Assembly: GCF_000299355.1 (NCBI RefSeq)
Contig: NC_018664.1
Span: 558,001-622,000, forward strand
Direction of reading: 5' to 3'
DNA length: 64,000 nucleotides
Source: Gottschalkia acidurici 9a
GTDB taxonomy: Bacteria; Bacillota; Clostridia; Tissierellales; Gottschalkiaceae
A model generated the notes under the pieces. The model was given only the letters and a program-made list of their open reading frames with translations, ran no database searches and had not been told where the DNA came from. Made by a program: the position numbers and the translations under genes. Positions 46,900-56,055 of the stretch are shown piece by piece. Each line of letters starts with the position of its first letter. Position 1 is the stretch's first letter.

Positions 46900-47351
46900 A
46901 AGAAAACCACCAGCTATGCTGGTGAGTTCTGAAGAGCTTAAGCGTTGCACAAAAAACCTCCATTTGATTAGAATAGAATAGGTTTCACCGACCAATTCAA
47001 ATATCAAAAGGAGGTTATCCTAAGTGGATAGTAATAGAATTAGTACATACAAAATGGAATTGTAAGTACTATATAGTTTTTGCACCTAAGTTTAGAAGAA
47101 AAGTGATATATGGTAAAAAGAAAACAGAGATAGGAAAAATATTAACACAGTTATGTGAATGGAAAGGAGTTCGAATAATTGAGGCTAATGCATGTGTAGA
47201 TCATATACATATGTTAGTATCTATTCCATCAAAGATGAGTGTGTCAGGCTTTGTATGATATTTAAAAGGAAAAAGTAGTCTTATGATATTTGAAAAATTT
47301 GCAGACTTGAAATATAGATATGGAAACAGACATTTCTGGTTCAGAGGATAT
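46900..47351 (+). mobile_element. IS200-type insertion sequence remnant (left end and 5' two-thirds)
   Basis: The left-end hairpin CCACCAGCTATGCTGGTG (46907-46924) and the leader with AACCTCC (46954-46960) complementary to the transposase ribosome-binding site GGAGGTT (47010-47016) are typical of IS200. The right end is gone: the sequence switches to the 3' part of an agcS gene at about 47351. Single-strand HUH transposition would need both ends, so the copy is immobile. Confidence 0.75.
47024..47351 (+). pseudogene. tnpA: IS200 TnpA transposase, frameshifted, nonsense-mutated and truncated
   Basis: Recognisable HUH transposase parts are KWNCKYYIVFAPKFRRK, the HUH motif VDHIHMLVSIP and FEKFADLKYRYGNRHFWFRGYY. 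A frameshift lies between the GTG at 47024 and KWNCK (47052), an in-frame TGA replaces a glycine codon at 47256-47258, and the catalytic-tyrosine C-terminal helix is missing. From ATG 47283 the last 22 codons run in frame into the agcS fragment. Confidence 0.8.
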
Positions 47352-47624
47352 TACTTCTTTGCTGAATCCAATGTTAAGTTAGTATTTAATTCTAAGGCTA
47401 AAACATTAAAAACATTTAAATTTTTAGTTATAGTAGCATTAGTAATAGGTACTTTAATAGATGCTACATTTGTATGGAAGTTAGCAGATATGTTCATGGG
47501 TATAATGGCCATACCAAACATTATAGCATTGTTTATATTATCTGGAGAAGTTCGAAAAATACTTTATGATTATGATAAGATATATGTAACTAAAGATAAA
47601 GGTATTGTTAAAAAAGTTTCTTAG
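47352..47624 (+). pseudogene. C-terminal fragment of a second AgcS symporter
   Basis: 91 codons (FFAESNVKLVFNSKAKTLKT to KKVS) equal to the end of the symporter at 32210-33604. The first 60 residues are identical, with only a few silent base changes; the last 30 diverge. The 5' 80% of the gene is absent and an IS200 piece is joined in frame. Any protein made from ATG 47283 would be a 113-residue chimera with two membrane helices and no transport core. Confidence 0.8.
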
Positions 47625-47713
47625 TTGAAAAAGTTCCATTAAAATATTAAGATTAAAAAATATTTTGGTTATTAATTAACACTAGATACAGAATGGAATT
47701 TAGGGGTGATGAA

Positions 47714-48154
47714 GTGAAAGTCGCAATAATATACGGAAGTAAGTCAGACGAAGAAGTAATGAATGGTGCAAGTGAAGCACTAGATAAGTTTAGTATAGAG
47801 TATGAAGTGTTTGTTATTTCAGCCCATAGAAATCCAAAACTACTATTAGAAACTATAGAAAGAGTTGAAAAGTTAGGCTGTGAATGTATAATATCGGGAG
47901 CAGGACTATCTGCTCACTTACCTGGATTTATAGCTTCAAATACAATACTACCAGTAATAGGAGTGCCAATAAATGTAGAGCTAAATGGATTTGATTCACT
48001 ACTATCTATAGTTCAAATGCCAAAACCAATACCTGTTGCTACAGTAGGAATAAACAATAGTTATAATGCTGGAATACTGGCTGCTCAAATACTATCACTA
48101 AAGTATAAAAGTATAAAAGAAAGTCTAATAAAGTATAGAACCGTGGAGAGTTGA
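47714..48154 (+). CDS. purE: N5-carboxyaminoimidazole ribonucleotide mutase PurE
   Basis: 146 residues from GTG 47714, seven bases after AGGGGTG. PurE landmarks: YGSKSDEEVM (phosphate site), SAHRNP (the mutase histidine), GAGLSAHLPGFIAS, and PVIGVPI. It converts N5-CAIR to CAIR in purine synthesis. No purK or other pur gene is adjacent, so it stands outside the usual operon. The stop lies in the loop of the terminator at 48134. Confidence 0.9.
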   Translation: MKVAIIYGSKSDEEVMNGASEALDKFSIEYEVFVISAHRNPKLLLETIERVEKLGCECIISGAGLSAHLPGFIASNTILPVIGVPINVELNGFDSLLSIVQMPKPIPVATVGINNSYNAGILAAQILSLKYKSIKESLIKYRTVES

Positions 48155-48172
48155 CTCCACGGTTCTATATTT
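48134..48172. terminator. Bidirectional terminator overlapping the purE stop codon
   Basis: ATAGAACCGTGGAG / CTCCACGGTTCTAT stem; serves purE on one strand and pyrE on the other, whose stop is at 48165. Confidence 0.8.
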
Positions 48173-48725
48173 TACATGGTTGTATAGGTAAGTTTTTTTT
48201 ACAAAAAGGACATTCGTATTCTTCATAGCTTTTGAGATCTAGATTTATACAGCTATAAATTTTCTTATCTAATGTTATATTTTCTTTATTTACCATACAA
48301 GCGATCCCAACAACTTCTCCACCCAACTCTTCTACTAGATTTATAGTTTCGGAAACTGTTTTTCCACTAGTTATGACATCTTCTGCTATAAGAATTTTTT
48401 GACTATTCTTAATTTCAAAATCTTTTCCTAAAGTCATTTTTCCAGATACTTTTTCTATATATATCATAGGTTTATTTAGTTGCCTTGCTAACTCGTATGA
48501 TATTAAAATACCACCTATTGCAGGGCCAAGAATAATATCGAAATTTAAATTAGAATTTTTAATTTTCTTTGCAACTATTTCTATAAACTCCATAGATTTA
48601 TCAGGGTACTGTAGCAATCTTGCACATTGTATATATATATCACTATGTTTTCCTGATGGTAGTACAAAGTGTCCTCTTTGGAATGCTCCGAATTTTTGTA
48701 GAACTTTTAATATATCACTCTTCAT
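48165..48725 (-). CDS. pyrE: Orotate phosphoribosyltransferase
   Basis: 186 residues. The PRPP motif is KILIAEDVITSGKTVSET, with FVLPSGKHSDIYIQCARLL at the orotate loop and GPAIGGILISYELAR. The tail CPFCKKNLPI is the metal-binding end seen in the Thermus/Clostridia form. It makes OMP from orotate and PRPP in pyrimidine synthesis. It lies 11 bases after thiC, so it is transcribed from the TPP-riboswitch promoter, away from other pyr genes. Confidence 0.9.
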   Translation of the reverse strand: MKSDILKVLQKFGAFQRGHFVLPSGKHSDIYIQCARLLQYPDKSMEFIEIVAKKIKNSNLNFDIILGPAIGGILISYELARQLNKPMIYIEKVSGKMTLGKDFEIKNSQKILIAEDVITSGKTVSETINLVEELGGEVVGIACMVNKENITLDKKIYSCINLDLKSYEEYECPFCKKNLPIQPCKI

Positions 48726-48736
48726 AAAACTTTAGA

Positions 48737-50044
48737 CTAATCTCTTAAAATATTAATATCTTCGCCATTTAATATCTTTTTCATATTTCTCATTGAACAC
48801 ATCTTTCCACACATAGTACAGCTATCTTCATGCTCTGGTGTTGACTCCGCTCTATATCTTCTAGCTTTTTCAGGATCTATAGAAAGCTCAAACATCTTTT
48901 CCCAATCTAGATCTGCTCTAGCTTTACTCATTTCATTGTCCCAATCTCTAGCACCTTTTATTCCATTTGCAATATCTGCTGCATGAGCTGCTATTTTACT
49001 AGCTATAATACCTTCTTTCATATCATCTAAATTAGGCAGTCTTAAATGTTCGGCTGGAGTTACATAGCATAAAAAATCTGCACCGTTAGATGCTGCAATT
49101 GCTCCACCTATAGCACTAGTTATATGATCGTACCCTGGAGTTATATCTGTAACTAGGGGCCCAAGTACATAGAACGGTGCTCCATGACACAATCTTTTTT
49201 CCAACATCATATTTCCTGCTATTTCATTTATAGCCATATGTCCTGGTCCTTCTATCATAACTTGTACATTTTTTTCCCAAGCTCTTTTTGTGAGCTCTCC
49301 TAATACTATAAGCTCTTCTACCTGAGATGCATCTGTAGAGTCTGCTATACTACCAGGTCTACAAGCATCGCCTAAACTTAGTGTTACATCGTACTTCTCA
49401 CATATGTCTAATACTTTATCAAAATATTCATAAAAAGGATTTTCTTTCTTGTTAAGTTCCATCCAAGCAAACAATAGGCTTCCACCTCTTGATACTATAT
49501 GTGTAATTCTTTTGTTCTTTTTAAATCTTTCAGCTGTAGCTTTATTTATTCCAGCATGAATAGTCATAAAATCTACACCATCTTTAGCGTGTTTTTCTAC
49601 CACATTTAAGAATTCCTTCTCACTTATGTCCTGTAGTTCTTTATCATAAAACCCTACAGCATCATAAATAGGAACTGTACCTATCATGGCTTTTGAATAG
49701 TCTATAAGTCTTTGTCTAAACTCTTCTGTCTTTCCAAATGAGCTTAAATCCATTATTGCTTCTGCTTTTAGCTCTATAGATTTTTTTACCTTCTTCATCT
49801 CCAAGTCAATATTTTGACAATCTTTAGATATACCTAAGTTTACATTAACTTTAGTTTTAAGTCCTTGCCCTATTCCTTCTGGATCTAAACTTTTATGATT
49901 TTTGTTGGCAGGTATTACTACCTTACCCTCTGCAATTAATTCTCTTAGTGTTTCTAAATCCATTTGCTCCTTTTCAGCTACTATTTTCATTTCTTTAGTT
50001 AATATTCCTTTTTTAGCAGCATCCATTTGTGTTGTATAACTCAT
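48737..50044 (-). CDS. thiC: Phosphomethylpyrimidine synthase ThiC
   Basis: 435 residues, the length of the short anaerobic form. It is a radical-SAM enzyme that rearranges aminoimidazole ribotide to HMP-phosphate for thiamine. Landmarks: [78 protein letters not shown] and the C-terminal [4Fe-4S] cluster CTMCGKMC. Controlled by a TPP riboswitch and a terminator upstream. Start after GGGGGAAG. Confidence 0.96.
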   Translation of the reverse strand: MSYTTQMDAAKKGILTKEMKIVAEKEQMDLETLRELIAEGKVVIPANKNHKSLDPEGIGQGLKTKVNVNLGISKDCQNIDLEMKKVKKSIELKAEAIMDLSSFGKTEEFRQRLIDYSKAMIGTVPIYDAVGFYDKELQDISEKEFLNVVEKHAKDGVDFMTIHAGINKATAERFKKNKRITHIVSRGGSLLFAWMELNKKENPFYEYFDKVLDICEKYDVTLSLGDACRPGSIADSTDASQVEELIVLGELTKRAWEKNVQVMIEGPGHMAINEIAGNMMLEKRLCHGAPFYVLGPLVTDITPGYDHITSAIGGAIAASNGADFLCYVTPAEHLRLPNLDDMKEGIIASKIAAHAADIANGIKGARDWDNEMSKARADLDWEKMFELSIDPEKARRYRAESTPEHEDSCTMCGKMCSMRNMKKILNGEDINILRD

Positions 50045-50071
50045 TTTATCTTCCCCCTATATTATTAAAAT

Positions 50072-50107
50072 AAAAAAAGGCTTACCGTAGTGGTAAGCCT
50101 TTTGATT
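50072..50107 (-). terminator. Riboswitch-controlled terminator ahead of thiC
   Basis: On the minus strand, AAAAGGCTTACC ACTAC GGTAAGCCTTTT then a T-run. It lies between the TPP aptamer and thiC, the arrangement of transcriptional attenuation. Confidence 0.85.
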
Positions 50108-50187
50108 TGTTATAGACGAGTTTAATTGTATAGAAATTGTAATAAATCTTATATTTTCTATATAAATACTTTTATCGTTTATAAAAT

Positions 50188-50271
50188 GAAAAGCTTCCCT
50201 ACGATGGTACTAACCACATCAGGTTCAAAGGGTCAGGACTTAACCTTCTCAGCAAAAGCTCCCCTAGCTAT
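50188..50271 (-). promoter_or_regulatory. TPP riboswitch
   Basis: On the minus strand the conserved elements occur in order: AGGGGAGC, TGCTGAGA (with the CTGAGA box), ACCCTTTGAACCTGAT, and CGTAGGGAAGCTT. These are the THI-box pyrimidine- and pyrophosphate-sensor helices. High TPP should favour the terminator at 50072 and shut off thiC-pyrE. Confidence 0.95.
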
Positions 50272-50427
50272 ATTTTCTATTTTTTATATTATCAAACTAA
50301 TTATATCATAGCTTAACTATCTATACTAGGTAATTACTAAATCTTTGACGAGTACTTTATGTTTTAATATAAGCTGAATAGGAGCATCAAATGTGGATAA
50401 TATTAAAGATAAAAGAGGTGATTATAA

Positions 50428-50974
50428 TTGTCCAAATTACTTATTAATGATATTAAAAGAGTTTTCATTGCAATAGAATTTACAGAAAGCATAAAAGATT
50501 TTCTACATGGAATCTAAAAGAGGTAGCTTTACTAGTAAAGAAAACTTTCACTTAACTCTTAAATTTATTAGAGAAGTAAAAATATCTGATATAGAAAAAA
50601 TAGAAGGATGCATTGATAGAGCATCTTTAAACCAAAGAAGCTTTCAATTAAAGTTAGATAAAATAGGTCAATTTTTAAGAGGAAACAAATCTGTAGTTTA
50701 GGTTGGGCTAAAATTAAATAACGATCTAGAAAAAATACATTTGAGCTTAGAGTCATTACTTGAGAAAATAGGAATTAAAAAAGAAAAAAGGAGCTTTACA
50801 TCTCACATTACTCTTGGAAGACAGGTAGTATTAAATGAAGAATTTCATAAGTTAAAGGAAAAGAGCAACATAGATAGCGTAGATATAATAGTAGATAAAA
50901 TTTTTTGGATGGAGAGTACTAGAATAAATGATGAACTAAAATATATACCTATTTATGTAAAGAGATTTACTTAA
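50428..50974 (+). pseudogene. thpR: RNA 2',3'-cyclic phosphodiesterase ThpR (LigT), disrupted
   Basis: TTG 50428 after AGAGGTG starts SKLLINDIKRVFIAIEFTE, a normal ThpR N-terminus, but the frame stops at about 50515. The remainder is in another frame: GSFTSKENFHLTLKF (first HxT motif), an amber codon TAG at 50699-50701 where tryptophan is expected, then RSFTSHITLGRQV (second HxT). About 20 residues between the N-terminus and the first motif are missing. So there is a deletion with frameshift plus one nonsense codon. The intact enzyme opens 2',3'-cyclic phosphates on RNA. Confidence 0.8.
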
Positions 50975-51027
50975 AACATCCTTAATGATAAAGTATTGTT
51001 AGAATCAAAAAAAAGGAGACTTTAAAT

Positions 51028-51984
51028 ATGAAAAAAGTATTACTTACATATGGATTCGAAGATGGAAAGATGGAAGAAAGAAAGTCTATCTTAGAAGATT
51101 TAGGATATAAGGTATATTACGAGGATGAATCCACATTTGAATATAAGAGCTATATGAAAGATATAGATGCATTGATGTGTCATAGCGTGTTTAAAAAGGC
51201 TGATATTAATGATTTTCCTTCTCTCAAATGGATTCAATTAACTAGCATGGGGTTTGAGCAAGTTCCTAAAGAAGAAGTATTAAAAAGAAATATAACTGTT
51301 ACTAATAATAAAGGCGGGTATAGCATACCTATGGGTGAATGGGTAGTGCTTAATATTTTAGAGCTTATAAAGAATAGAAAAAGTGCTTATCAAAATCAGA
51401 TGAATAAAAGATGGTATATGGACTTTTCGGTGAAAGAAGTATATAGAAAAAAGATAGCTTTTATAGGGACTGGAGACATAGCAAAAGAGTCTGTTAAGAG
51501 ACTAAGTGGTTTCGGAGTAGATATATTAGGAGTCAACACAGATGGAAGAGATATAAATGGATTTGATAAATGCTTTTCAATTGATGATATAGACGATGTT
51601 TTAAAAGAAAGTGACATAGTAGTCATATGCTTACCTAATACTGATAAAACTAAACATCTTTTTAATAAAGAAAGATTATGTAAGATGAAAAAAGACGCTT
51701 ATCTTATAAATGTATCAAGGGGTGCAATTATTAGTGAAGATGATTTAGTTTCACACTTAGATGGTGGAAACTTAAAAGGTGTTGCACTAGACGTGTTTGA
51801 AAAAGAGCCACTATCTAAAAAGAGTAGGTTATGGGATATTGATAGAGTAGTAATAACTTCTCATAATTCATGGATTAGCGAAATGATTGGGGAACGAAGA
51901 TGGAATCTTTTTTATGAAAATCTTAAGAGATATGTGAATGATGAAGAACTATTAAATGTAGTTAAAATAGAGAAAGGATACTAA
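51028..51984 (+). CDS. D-isomer specific 2-hydroxyacid dehydrogenase family protein
   Basis: 318 residues. NAD-binding fold with FIGTGDIAKESVKRL, and the catalytic triad in NVSRGAII (Arg), FEKEPL (Glu) and TSHNSW (His). The protein probably reduces a 2-keto acid with NAD(P)H, but the branch (close to YkrA/GhrA-like forms) does not fix the substrate. It heads a run with cytosine deaminase (18-base gap) and a PPOX protein. Confidence 0.88.
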   Translation: MKKVLLTYGFEDGKMEERKSILEDLGYKVYYEDESTFEYKSYMKDIDALMCHSVFKKADINDFPSLKWIQLTSMGFEQVPKEEVLKRNITVTNNKGGYSIPMGEWVVLNILELIKNRKSAYQNQMNKRWYMDFSVKEVYRKKIAFIGTGDIAKESVKRLSGFGVDILGVNTDGRDINGFDKCFSIDDIDDVLKESDIVVICLPNTDKTKHLFNKERLCKMKKDAYLINVSRGAIISEDDLVSHLDGGNLKGVALDVFEKEPLSKKSRLWDIDRVVITSHNSWISEMIGERRWNLFYENLKRYVNDEELLNVVKIEKGY

Positions 51985-52002
51985 TTAAGGAGAGGAAGTT
52001 AT

Positions 52003-53271
52003 ATGGATCTAATTATTAGAAATGCGAAGATAAGAAGGCAGGAGAATTTAGTAGATATAGGAATTAAAGATGGAAAATTTATAGAAATAAATGAGAAAAT
52101 CCACGCTAAAGCTTCAAAAGAAATAAATGCGAATGGCTACTTACTAACATCCCCATTTGTAGAATCTCACATACATTTAGATTCTGCACTTAGTGCAGGA
52201 GTTCCAAGGTATAACGAAAGTGGTACTCTTCTGGAAGGTATAGAAATTTGGGGAGAAAGGAAAAGAACTTTAACTAAAGAAGATATTAAGAAAAATGCAA
52301 TAGAAACTATAAAGTGGCAGATTGCAAATGGAGTTCTTAGAATCAGAACACACTCAGACGTAACTGAACCAAGCTTAATGACTTTAGAGGCTATTTTAGA
52401 AGTTAAAGAAGAGATGAAAGAGTATGTAGATATTCAAATAGTAGCTTTTCCACAGGATGGGATTTTCTCTATAAAAGATATGGACAAGCAAATAGAGAAA
52501 GCCTTAAAGATGGGTGCAGATGTTGTTGGTGGAATTCCACAAGTTGAGTTAACAAGAGAAGATGGAATTAAATCTATTGAATACATTTTTAACCTAGCTA
52601 ATAAATATAACAAACTCATAGACATTCATACAGATGAAACTAGTGATGATCAATCTAGATTTATAGAAGTGATAGCTAAGCATACAATTAGTAGTGGAAT
52701 GGAAGGACTAGTTACTGCAAGTCATGCAACTGCAATGCATAACTATAATAATGACTATGCTTCAAAAATAATAGGAATATTAAAAAGAGCAGATGTAAAC
52801 ATAGTCACAAATCCTTTTTCGAATACAGTCTTACAGAATAGATTAGATGGATATCCAAGAAGAAGAGGTCATACGAGAGTAGATGAACTAATAGATAGAG
52901 GAGTAAATGTAAGTATAGGAAATGATAATATTATGGATCCATTTGGACCTTTAGGAAAGGGAAATATGTTACAAGCAGCTCATTTATTATTGCATACTGC
53001 ACATTTAAGTGGAAATGAGCAAATATTAAAACTATTCGATATGATTACCGTGAATGGAGCTAAGACTATTAATGAAGAAGAATATGATATAAAGGTTGGT
53101 AATCAAGCTGATTGTTTAATACTAGATGCTAGAGATGAAAAAGAATCTATAAGACTTACTAGCGAATGCTTGTACGTAATTCGAAAAGGAAAAGTAATTT
53201 CTGAAACAAAGCCCGCAAAAAGATTATTAAAGTTAGATCAAGATACATTTGATATAGATTTTAAAATTTAA
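52003..53271 (+). CDS. codA: Cytosine deaminase (amidohydrolase family)
   Basis: 422 residues. Metal and substrate motifs of CodA are present: VESHIHLD, IDIHTDE, ASHATAMH and SIGNDNIMDPF, with the N-terminal (LIIRNAKI) and C-terminal beta domain of amidohydrolases. It hydrolyses cytosine to uracil and ammonia in pyrimidine salvage; related amidohydrolases act on isoguanine or other rings. No codB permease is adjacent. Start after AAGGAGAGG. Confidence 0.88.
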   Translation: MDLIIRNAKIRRQENLVDIGIKDGKFIEINEKIHAKASKEINANGYLLTSPFVESHIHLDSALSAGVPRYNESGTLLEGIEIWGERKRTLTKEDIKKNAIETIKWQIANGVLRIRTHSDVTEPSLMTLEAILEVKEEMKEYVDIQIVAFPQDGIFSIKDMDKQIEKALKMGADVVGGIPQVELTREDGIKSIEYIFNLANKYNKLIDIHTDETSDDQSRFIEVIAKHTISSGMEGLVTASHATAMHNYNNDYASKIIGILKRADVNIVTNPFSNTVLQNRLDGYPRRRGHTRVDELIDRGVNVSIGNDNIMDPFGPLGKGNMLQAAHLLLHTAHLSGNEQILKLFDMITVNGAKTINEEEYDIKVGNQADCLILDARDEKESIRLTSECLYVIRKGKVISETKPAKRLLKLDQDTFDIDFKI

Positions 53272-53299
53272 AAAATAAATATATAGGAGGAGAAGTAAA

Positions 53300-53869
53300 A
53301 TGAGAAGAAAAGATCGTGAAATGGATAAAGATTTTGCATACTCTATTATAGATAAATCTGAGTTTGGAACCCTTGCAACTTTAAATGAATATGGTACTCC
53401 TTACTGTGTTCCTATATCAACTGCGAGATATGGTGATAAAATCTATATTCACTCCGCCTATCAAGGAAGAAAAATAGAAAATATAAAAAGAAATCCAAAT
53501 ATAAGTATGTCATTTGTAGGAGATGTAAAAGTTCCAACACCAATAACTAAAGAAGAGTATGAAAAAGCTGTAAGTGAAGGCGGAGGAATTGGAAAGATAG
53601 TTAGTAAAAAATTCACAACTGAGTTTGAATCTGCTGTTATATTTGGTACTGTAGAAATAGTAGAAGATAAGAATGAAAAAATATTGGGTTTGAAGCTAAT
53701 TTCAGAAAAATATGTACCTGAAAATATGCCATATTTTGAAGACGCTATAGAGGCTAGTTTGAATAGGACTTGTGTTCTAAGAATAGATATAAAAGAGATA
53801 ACTGGAAAACGAAAAAAGTATAATAAAGAAGGAATTGAAATGAAGTGGGGTCGCATGGATAATATATAA
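53300..53869 (+). CDS. PPOX-family flavin protein, NimA-like
   Basis: 189 residues. The split-barrel FMN fold begins with MRRKDREM and FGTLATLNEYGTPYCVPIS, the pattern of NimA/pyridoxamine-5'-phosphate-oxidase-like proteins, and continues with IYIHSAYQGRKIENIKRNP and SFVGD. NimA proteins reduce 5-nitroimidazoles; the normal role is probably flavin- or heme-linked redox. Likely last gene of the 51028-53869 run; start after AGGAGG. Confidence 0.85.
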   Translation: MRRKDREMDKDFAYSIIDKSEFGTLATLNEYGTPYCVPISTARYGDKIYIHSAYQGRKIENIKRNPNISMSFVGDVKVPTPITKEEYEKAVSEGGGIGKIVSKKFTTEFESAVIFGTVEIVEDKNEKILGLKLISEKYVPENMPYFEDAIEASLNRTCVLRIDIKEITGKRKKYNKEGIEMKWGRMDNI

Positions 53870-53995
53870 CCTTAAATGAAATAATGATTGGAGTAGAAAA
53901 TAAAAATCGTTGTGTGAAAATATTGTAATTATATCTTTAAATTCTTTCTTTTAGGGTAAACATATAATATATACTTATGGGGAGATGATTTCTTT

Positions 53996-54451
53996 ATGAA
54001 AGCAAAAGATATTATGCAAACGTCAGTTATAACTGTAGGACCAGATACTAAGATAGAAGAAATAGCAAAGATATTATCAGATAATAATATTTCAGGAGTT
54101 CCTGTAGTTGACGATGATAAGATAGTAGGTATAGTGAGCGAAGGAGATCTTCTACACAAAGAAGCTAACCCAAGAATACCAACTATCTATCCTATATCTG
54201 CATTTGGAAGCTTTACTTATTTAGGAGATTATAAAAAATATGAAGAAGACATAAAGAAACTTTCTGCTATGAAAGCTTCTGAGATTATGACAACTGAAGT
54301 TATATCTGAATCAGAGGATACAGATATAAATAAAATTGCGTCTATTATGATAGATAAAAAGATTAATCGTATTCCAATAACAAGAGATGATAAACTAGTA
54401 GGAATAGTGAGTAGAGCAGATTTAATAAAAATCTTAGGACAACAATCATAA
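53996..54451 (+). CDS. Tandem CBS-domain protein
   Basis: 151 residues made of two CBS domains (about 1-60 and 90-150), each with the SGVPVVDDDKIVGIVSEGDL-type pattern. Such stand-alone pairs bind adenine nucleotides and signal energy state to unknown partners. No membrane or catalytic part. Start after GGGGAGATG. Confidence 0.88.
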   Translation: MKAKDIMQTSVITVGPDTKIEEIAKILSDNNISGVPVVDDDKIVGIVSEGDLLHKEANPRIPTIYPISAFGSFTYLGDYKKYEEDIKKLSAMKASEIMTTEVISESEDTDINKIASIMIDKKINRIPITRDDKLVGIVSRADLIKILGQQS

Positions 54452-54530
54452 TTTATTTAATATTTTAGTATTTAAGAACAACATATACTTAAAGCTAAAA
54501 GGATAGAGAAAGTTTTAAATATAGTATTAT

Positions 54531-54582
54531 AGATACAGAATAGATGGTGTAATATACACTACTTTCTGTATCTTTTTTTATT
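54531..54582 (+). terminator. Intrinsic terminator after the CBS gene
   Basis: GATACAGAA and TTCTGTATC enclose TGGTGTA/TACAC pairing, followed by TTTTTTTATT. Confidence 0.75.
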
Positions 54583-54699
54583 ATATTATATTTAATAAAT
54601 ATAGGTAAAAAAGATAGTATAGTTGGTATAATTTACTTATGGTATCAAGGAACATATGTTTGCATAATAGATATATAATATTGTAAAGGAGAAAGATTA

Positions 54700-56055
54700 T
54701 TGAAAGTACAAGAGGTTAAGTTAGACAACAACCAAAGAAGATATTTGTTAGTTGACGATAATGGATTTCCAATAATACCAGTAGCAAAGTATTTAAAGTA
54801 TATTGATAATAGTGAAAAGAGTTTTAATACTCAAAAGACATATGCTTACTCTTTTAAACTATATTTTGAGTACCTACAAGAGATAGATATAGATTATAAG
54901 AATGTTAATATCAATATACTATCTAACTTTGTAGGATGGCTTAGAAACCCATACGAAAATAATAAAGTCGTTACATTAAAACCAACTAAAGCAAAAAGGA
55001 CTGAAAAGACTGTAAATTTAACTATAACAGTTGTAACAAACTTTTATGACTATTTATATAGAACAGAAGAAATAAATAATGATATGGATGATAAACTTAT
55101 GAAGCAAGTATTTGCAGGAGGTCATAAACATTATAAAGACTTTCTATATCATGTAAATAAAGATAAACCTTCAAGCAAGAATATATTGAAAATAAAAGAA
55201 CCAAGACGTAAAGTTAAAGTTCTGACTAAAGAAGAGATGCAAAAGGTATATGATGCTACTACTAACATAAGAGATGAATTTTTAATTAAATTATTGTATG
55301 AAACAGGACTTAGAATAGGCGAAGCCTTATCTCTATTTATCGAAGATATTGTTTTTGACCACAATAAAGGTCATAGAATTAAGTTAGTTAATAGAGGCAA
55401 ACTTAATTTATTTGCAATAGATAATAATATAACAGATGAACTTGGCAACAGATATCACTTTAAAAATCACTCTTTAAGGCATACCTATGCTGTCAAAATG
55501 CTTAATGGTGGTGTTGATATACTGACAGTTAAAGAATTACTCGCTCATGCTTCACCAGAGATGACTATGCGATATGCTAAATTGCTTGATGATACAAAGA
55601 GAAAAGTCTTCGATAAAGCAGTAAAACAGGGCATATTTAGTTTTGATGAAAGTGATAAGTTAAAAGAAGAAAATGATGGTGAGATACCTTATGATATTAT
55701 AGATATGCTATATACAAACCATAAATTAAATGCTCTTGATACACCTTATGGTACTTGTATGCAAAGAGCAAATGGTAAATGTAGTTATGCAAAACAACCA
55801 CCTTGCTTAACCTGTAATAATGGAAATCCTTGTAAAGACCTGTGTGTTGGAGCGTTTGAAGGCGATATTATTAAATATGAGATATTGATTAACTCAACTA
55901 AAAATATGATTGAAAATGCTAAAATGTATAATAGAACTGAAACGATAAGTGAAAATGAAGAATTACTAAAACGATATGAAGATATTTACTCTAAAATATC
56001 ACAAGGGAATATGATTTATAGTAGATTAGATAAGTTGAAAAAGAAGGTGAATTAA
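54700..56055 (+). CDS. Tyrosine recombinase, probable in-frame TnpA/TnpB chimera of a Tn554-type transposon
   Basis: 451 residues from TTG after AAAGGAG. Residues 1-232 match TnpA of Tn554-type elements: SAM-like core-binding domain (SFNTQKTYAYSFKLYFEYLQE, FVGWLRNPY) and the first catalytic arginine (TGLRIGEALSL). From about 234 the sequence is TnpB-like: GNRYHFKNHSLRHTYAV (HxxR), LLAHASPEMTMRYAKL (His and Tyr), then a cysteine-rich tail (GTCMQRANGKCSYAKQPPCL, CKDLC) and a coiled end. TnpA and TnpB are normally about 360 and 630 residues, so some 500 residues, including the catalytic lysine loop, are missing at the joint. A TnpC gene follows directly. Confidence 0.8.
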   Translation: MKVQEVKLDNNQRRYLLVDDNGFPIIPVAKYLKYIDNSEKSFNTQKTYAYSFKLYFEYLQEIDIDYKNVNINILSNFVGWLRNPYENNKVVTLKPTKAKRTEKTVNLTITVVTNFYDYLYRTEEINNDMDDKLMKQVFAGGHKHYKDFLYHVNKDKPSSKNILKIKEPRRKVKVLTKEEMQKVYDATTNIRDEFLIKLLYETGLRIGEALSLFIEDIVFDHNKGHRIKLVNRGKLNLFAIDNNITDELGNRYHFKNHSLRHTYAVKMLNGGVDILTVKELLAHASPEMTMRYAKLLDDTKRKVFDKAVKQGIFSFDESDKLKEENDGEIPYDIIDMLYTNHKLNALDTPYGTCMQRANGKCSYAKQPPCLTCNNGNPCKDLCVGAFEGDIIKYEILINSTKNMIENAKMYNRTETISENEELLKRYEDIYSKISQGNMIYSRLDKLKKKVN

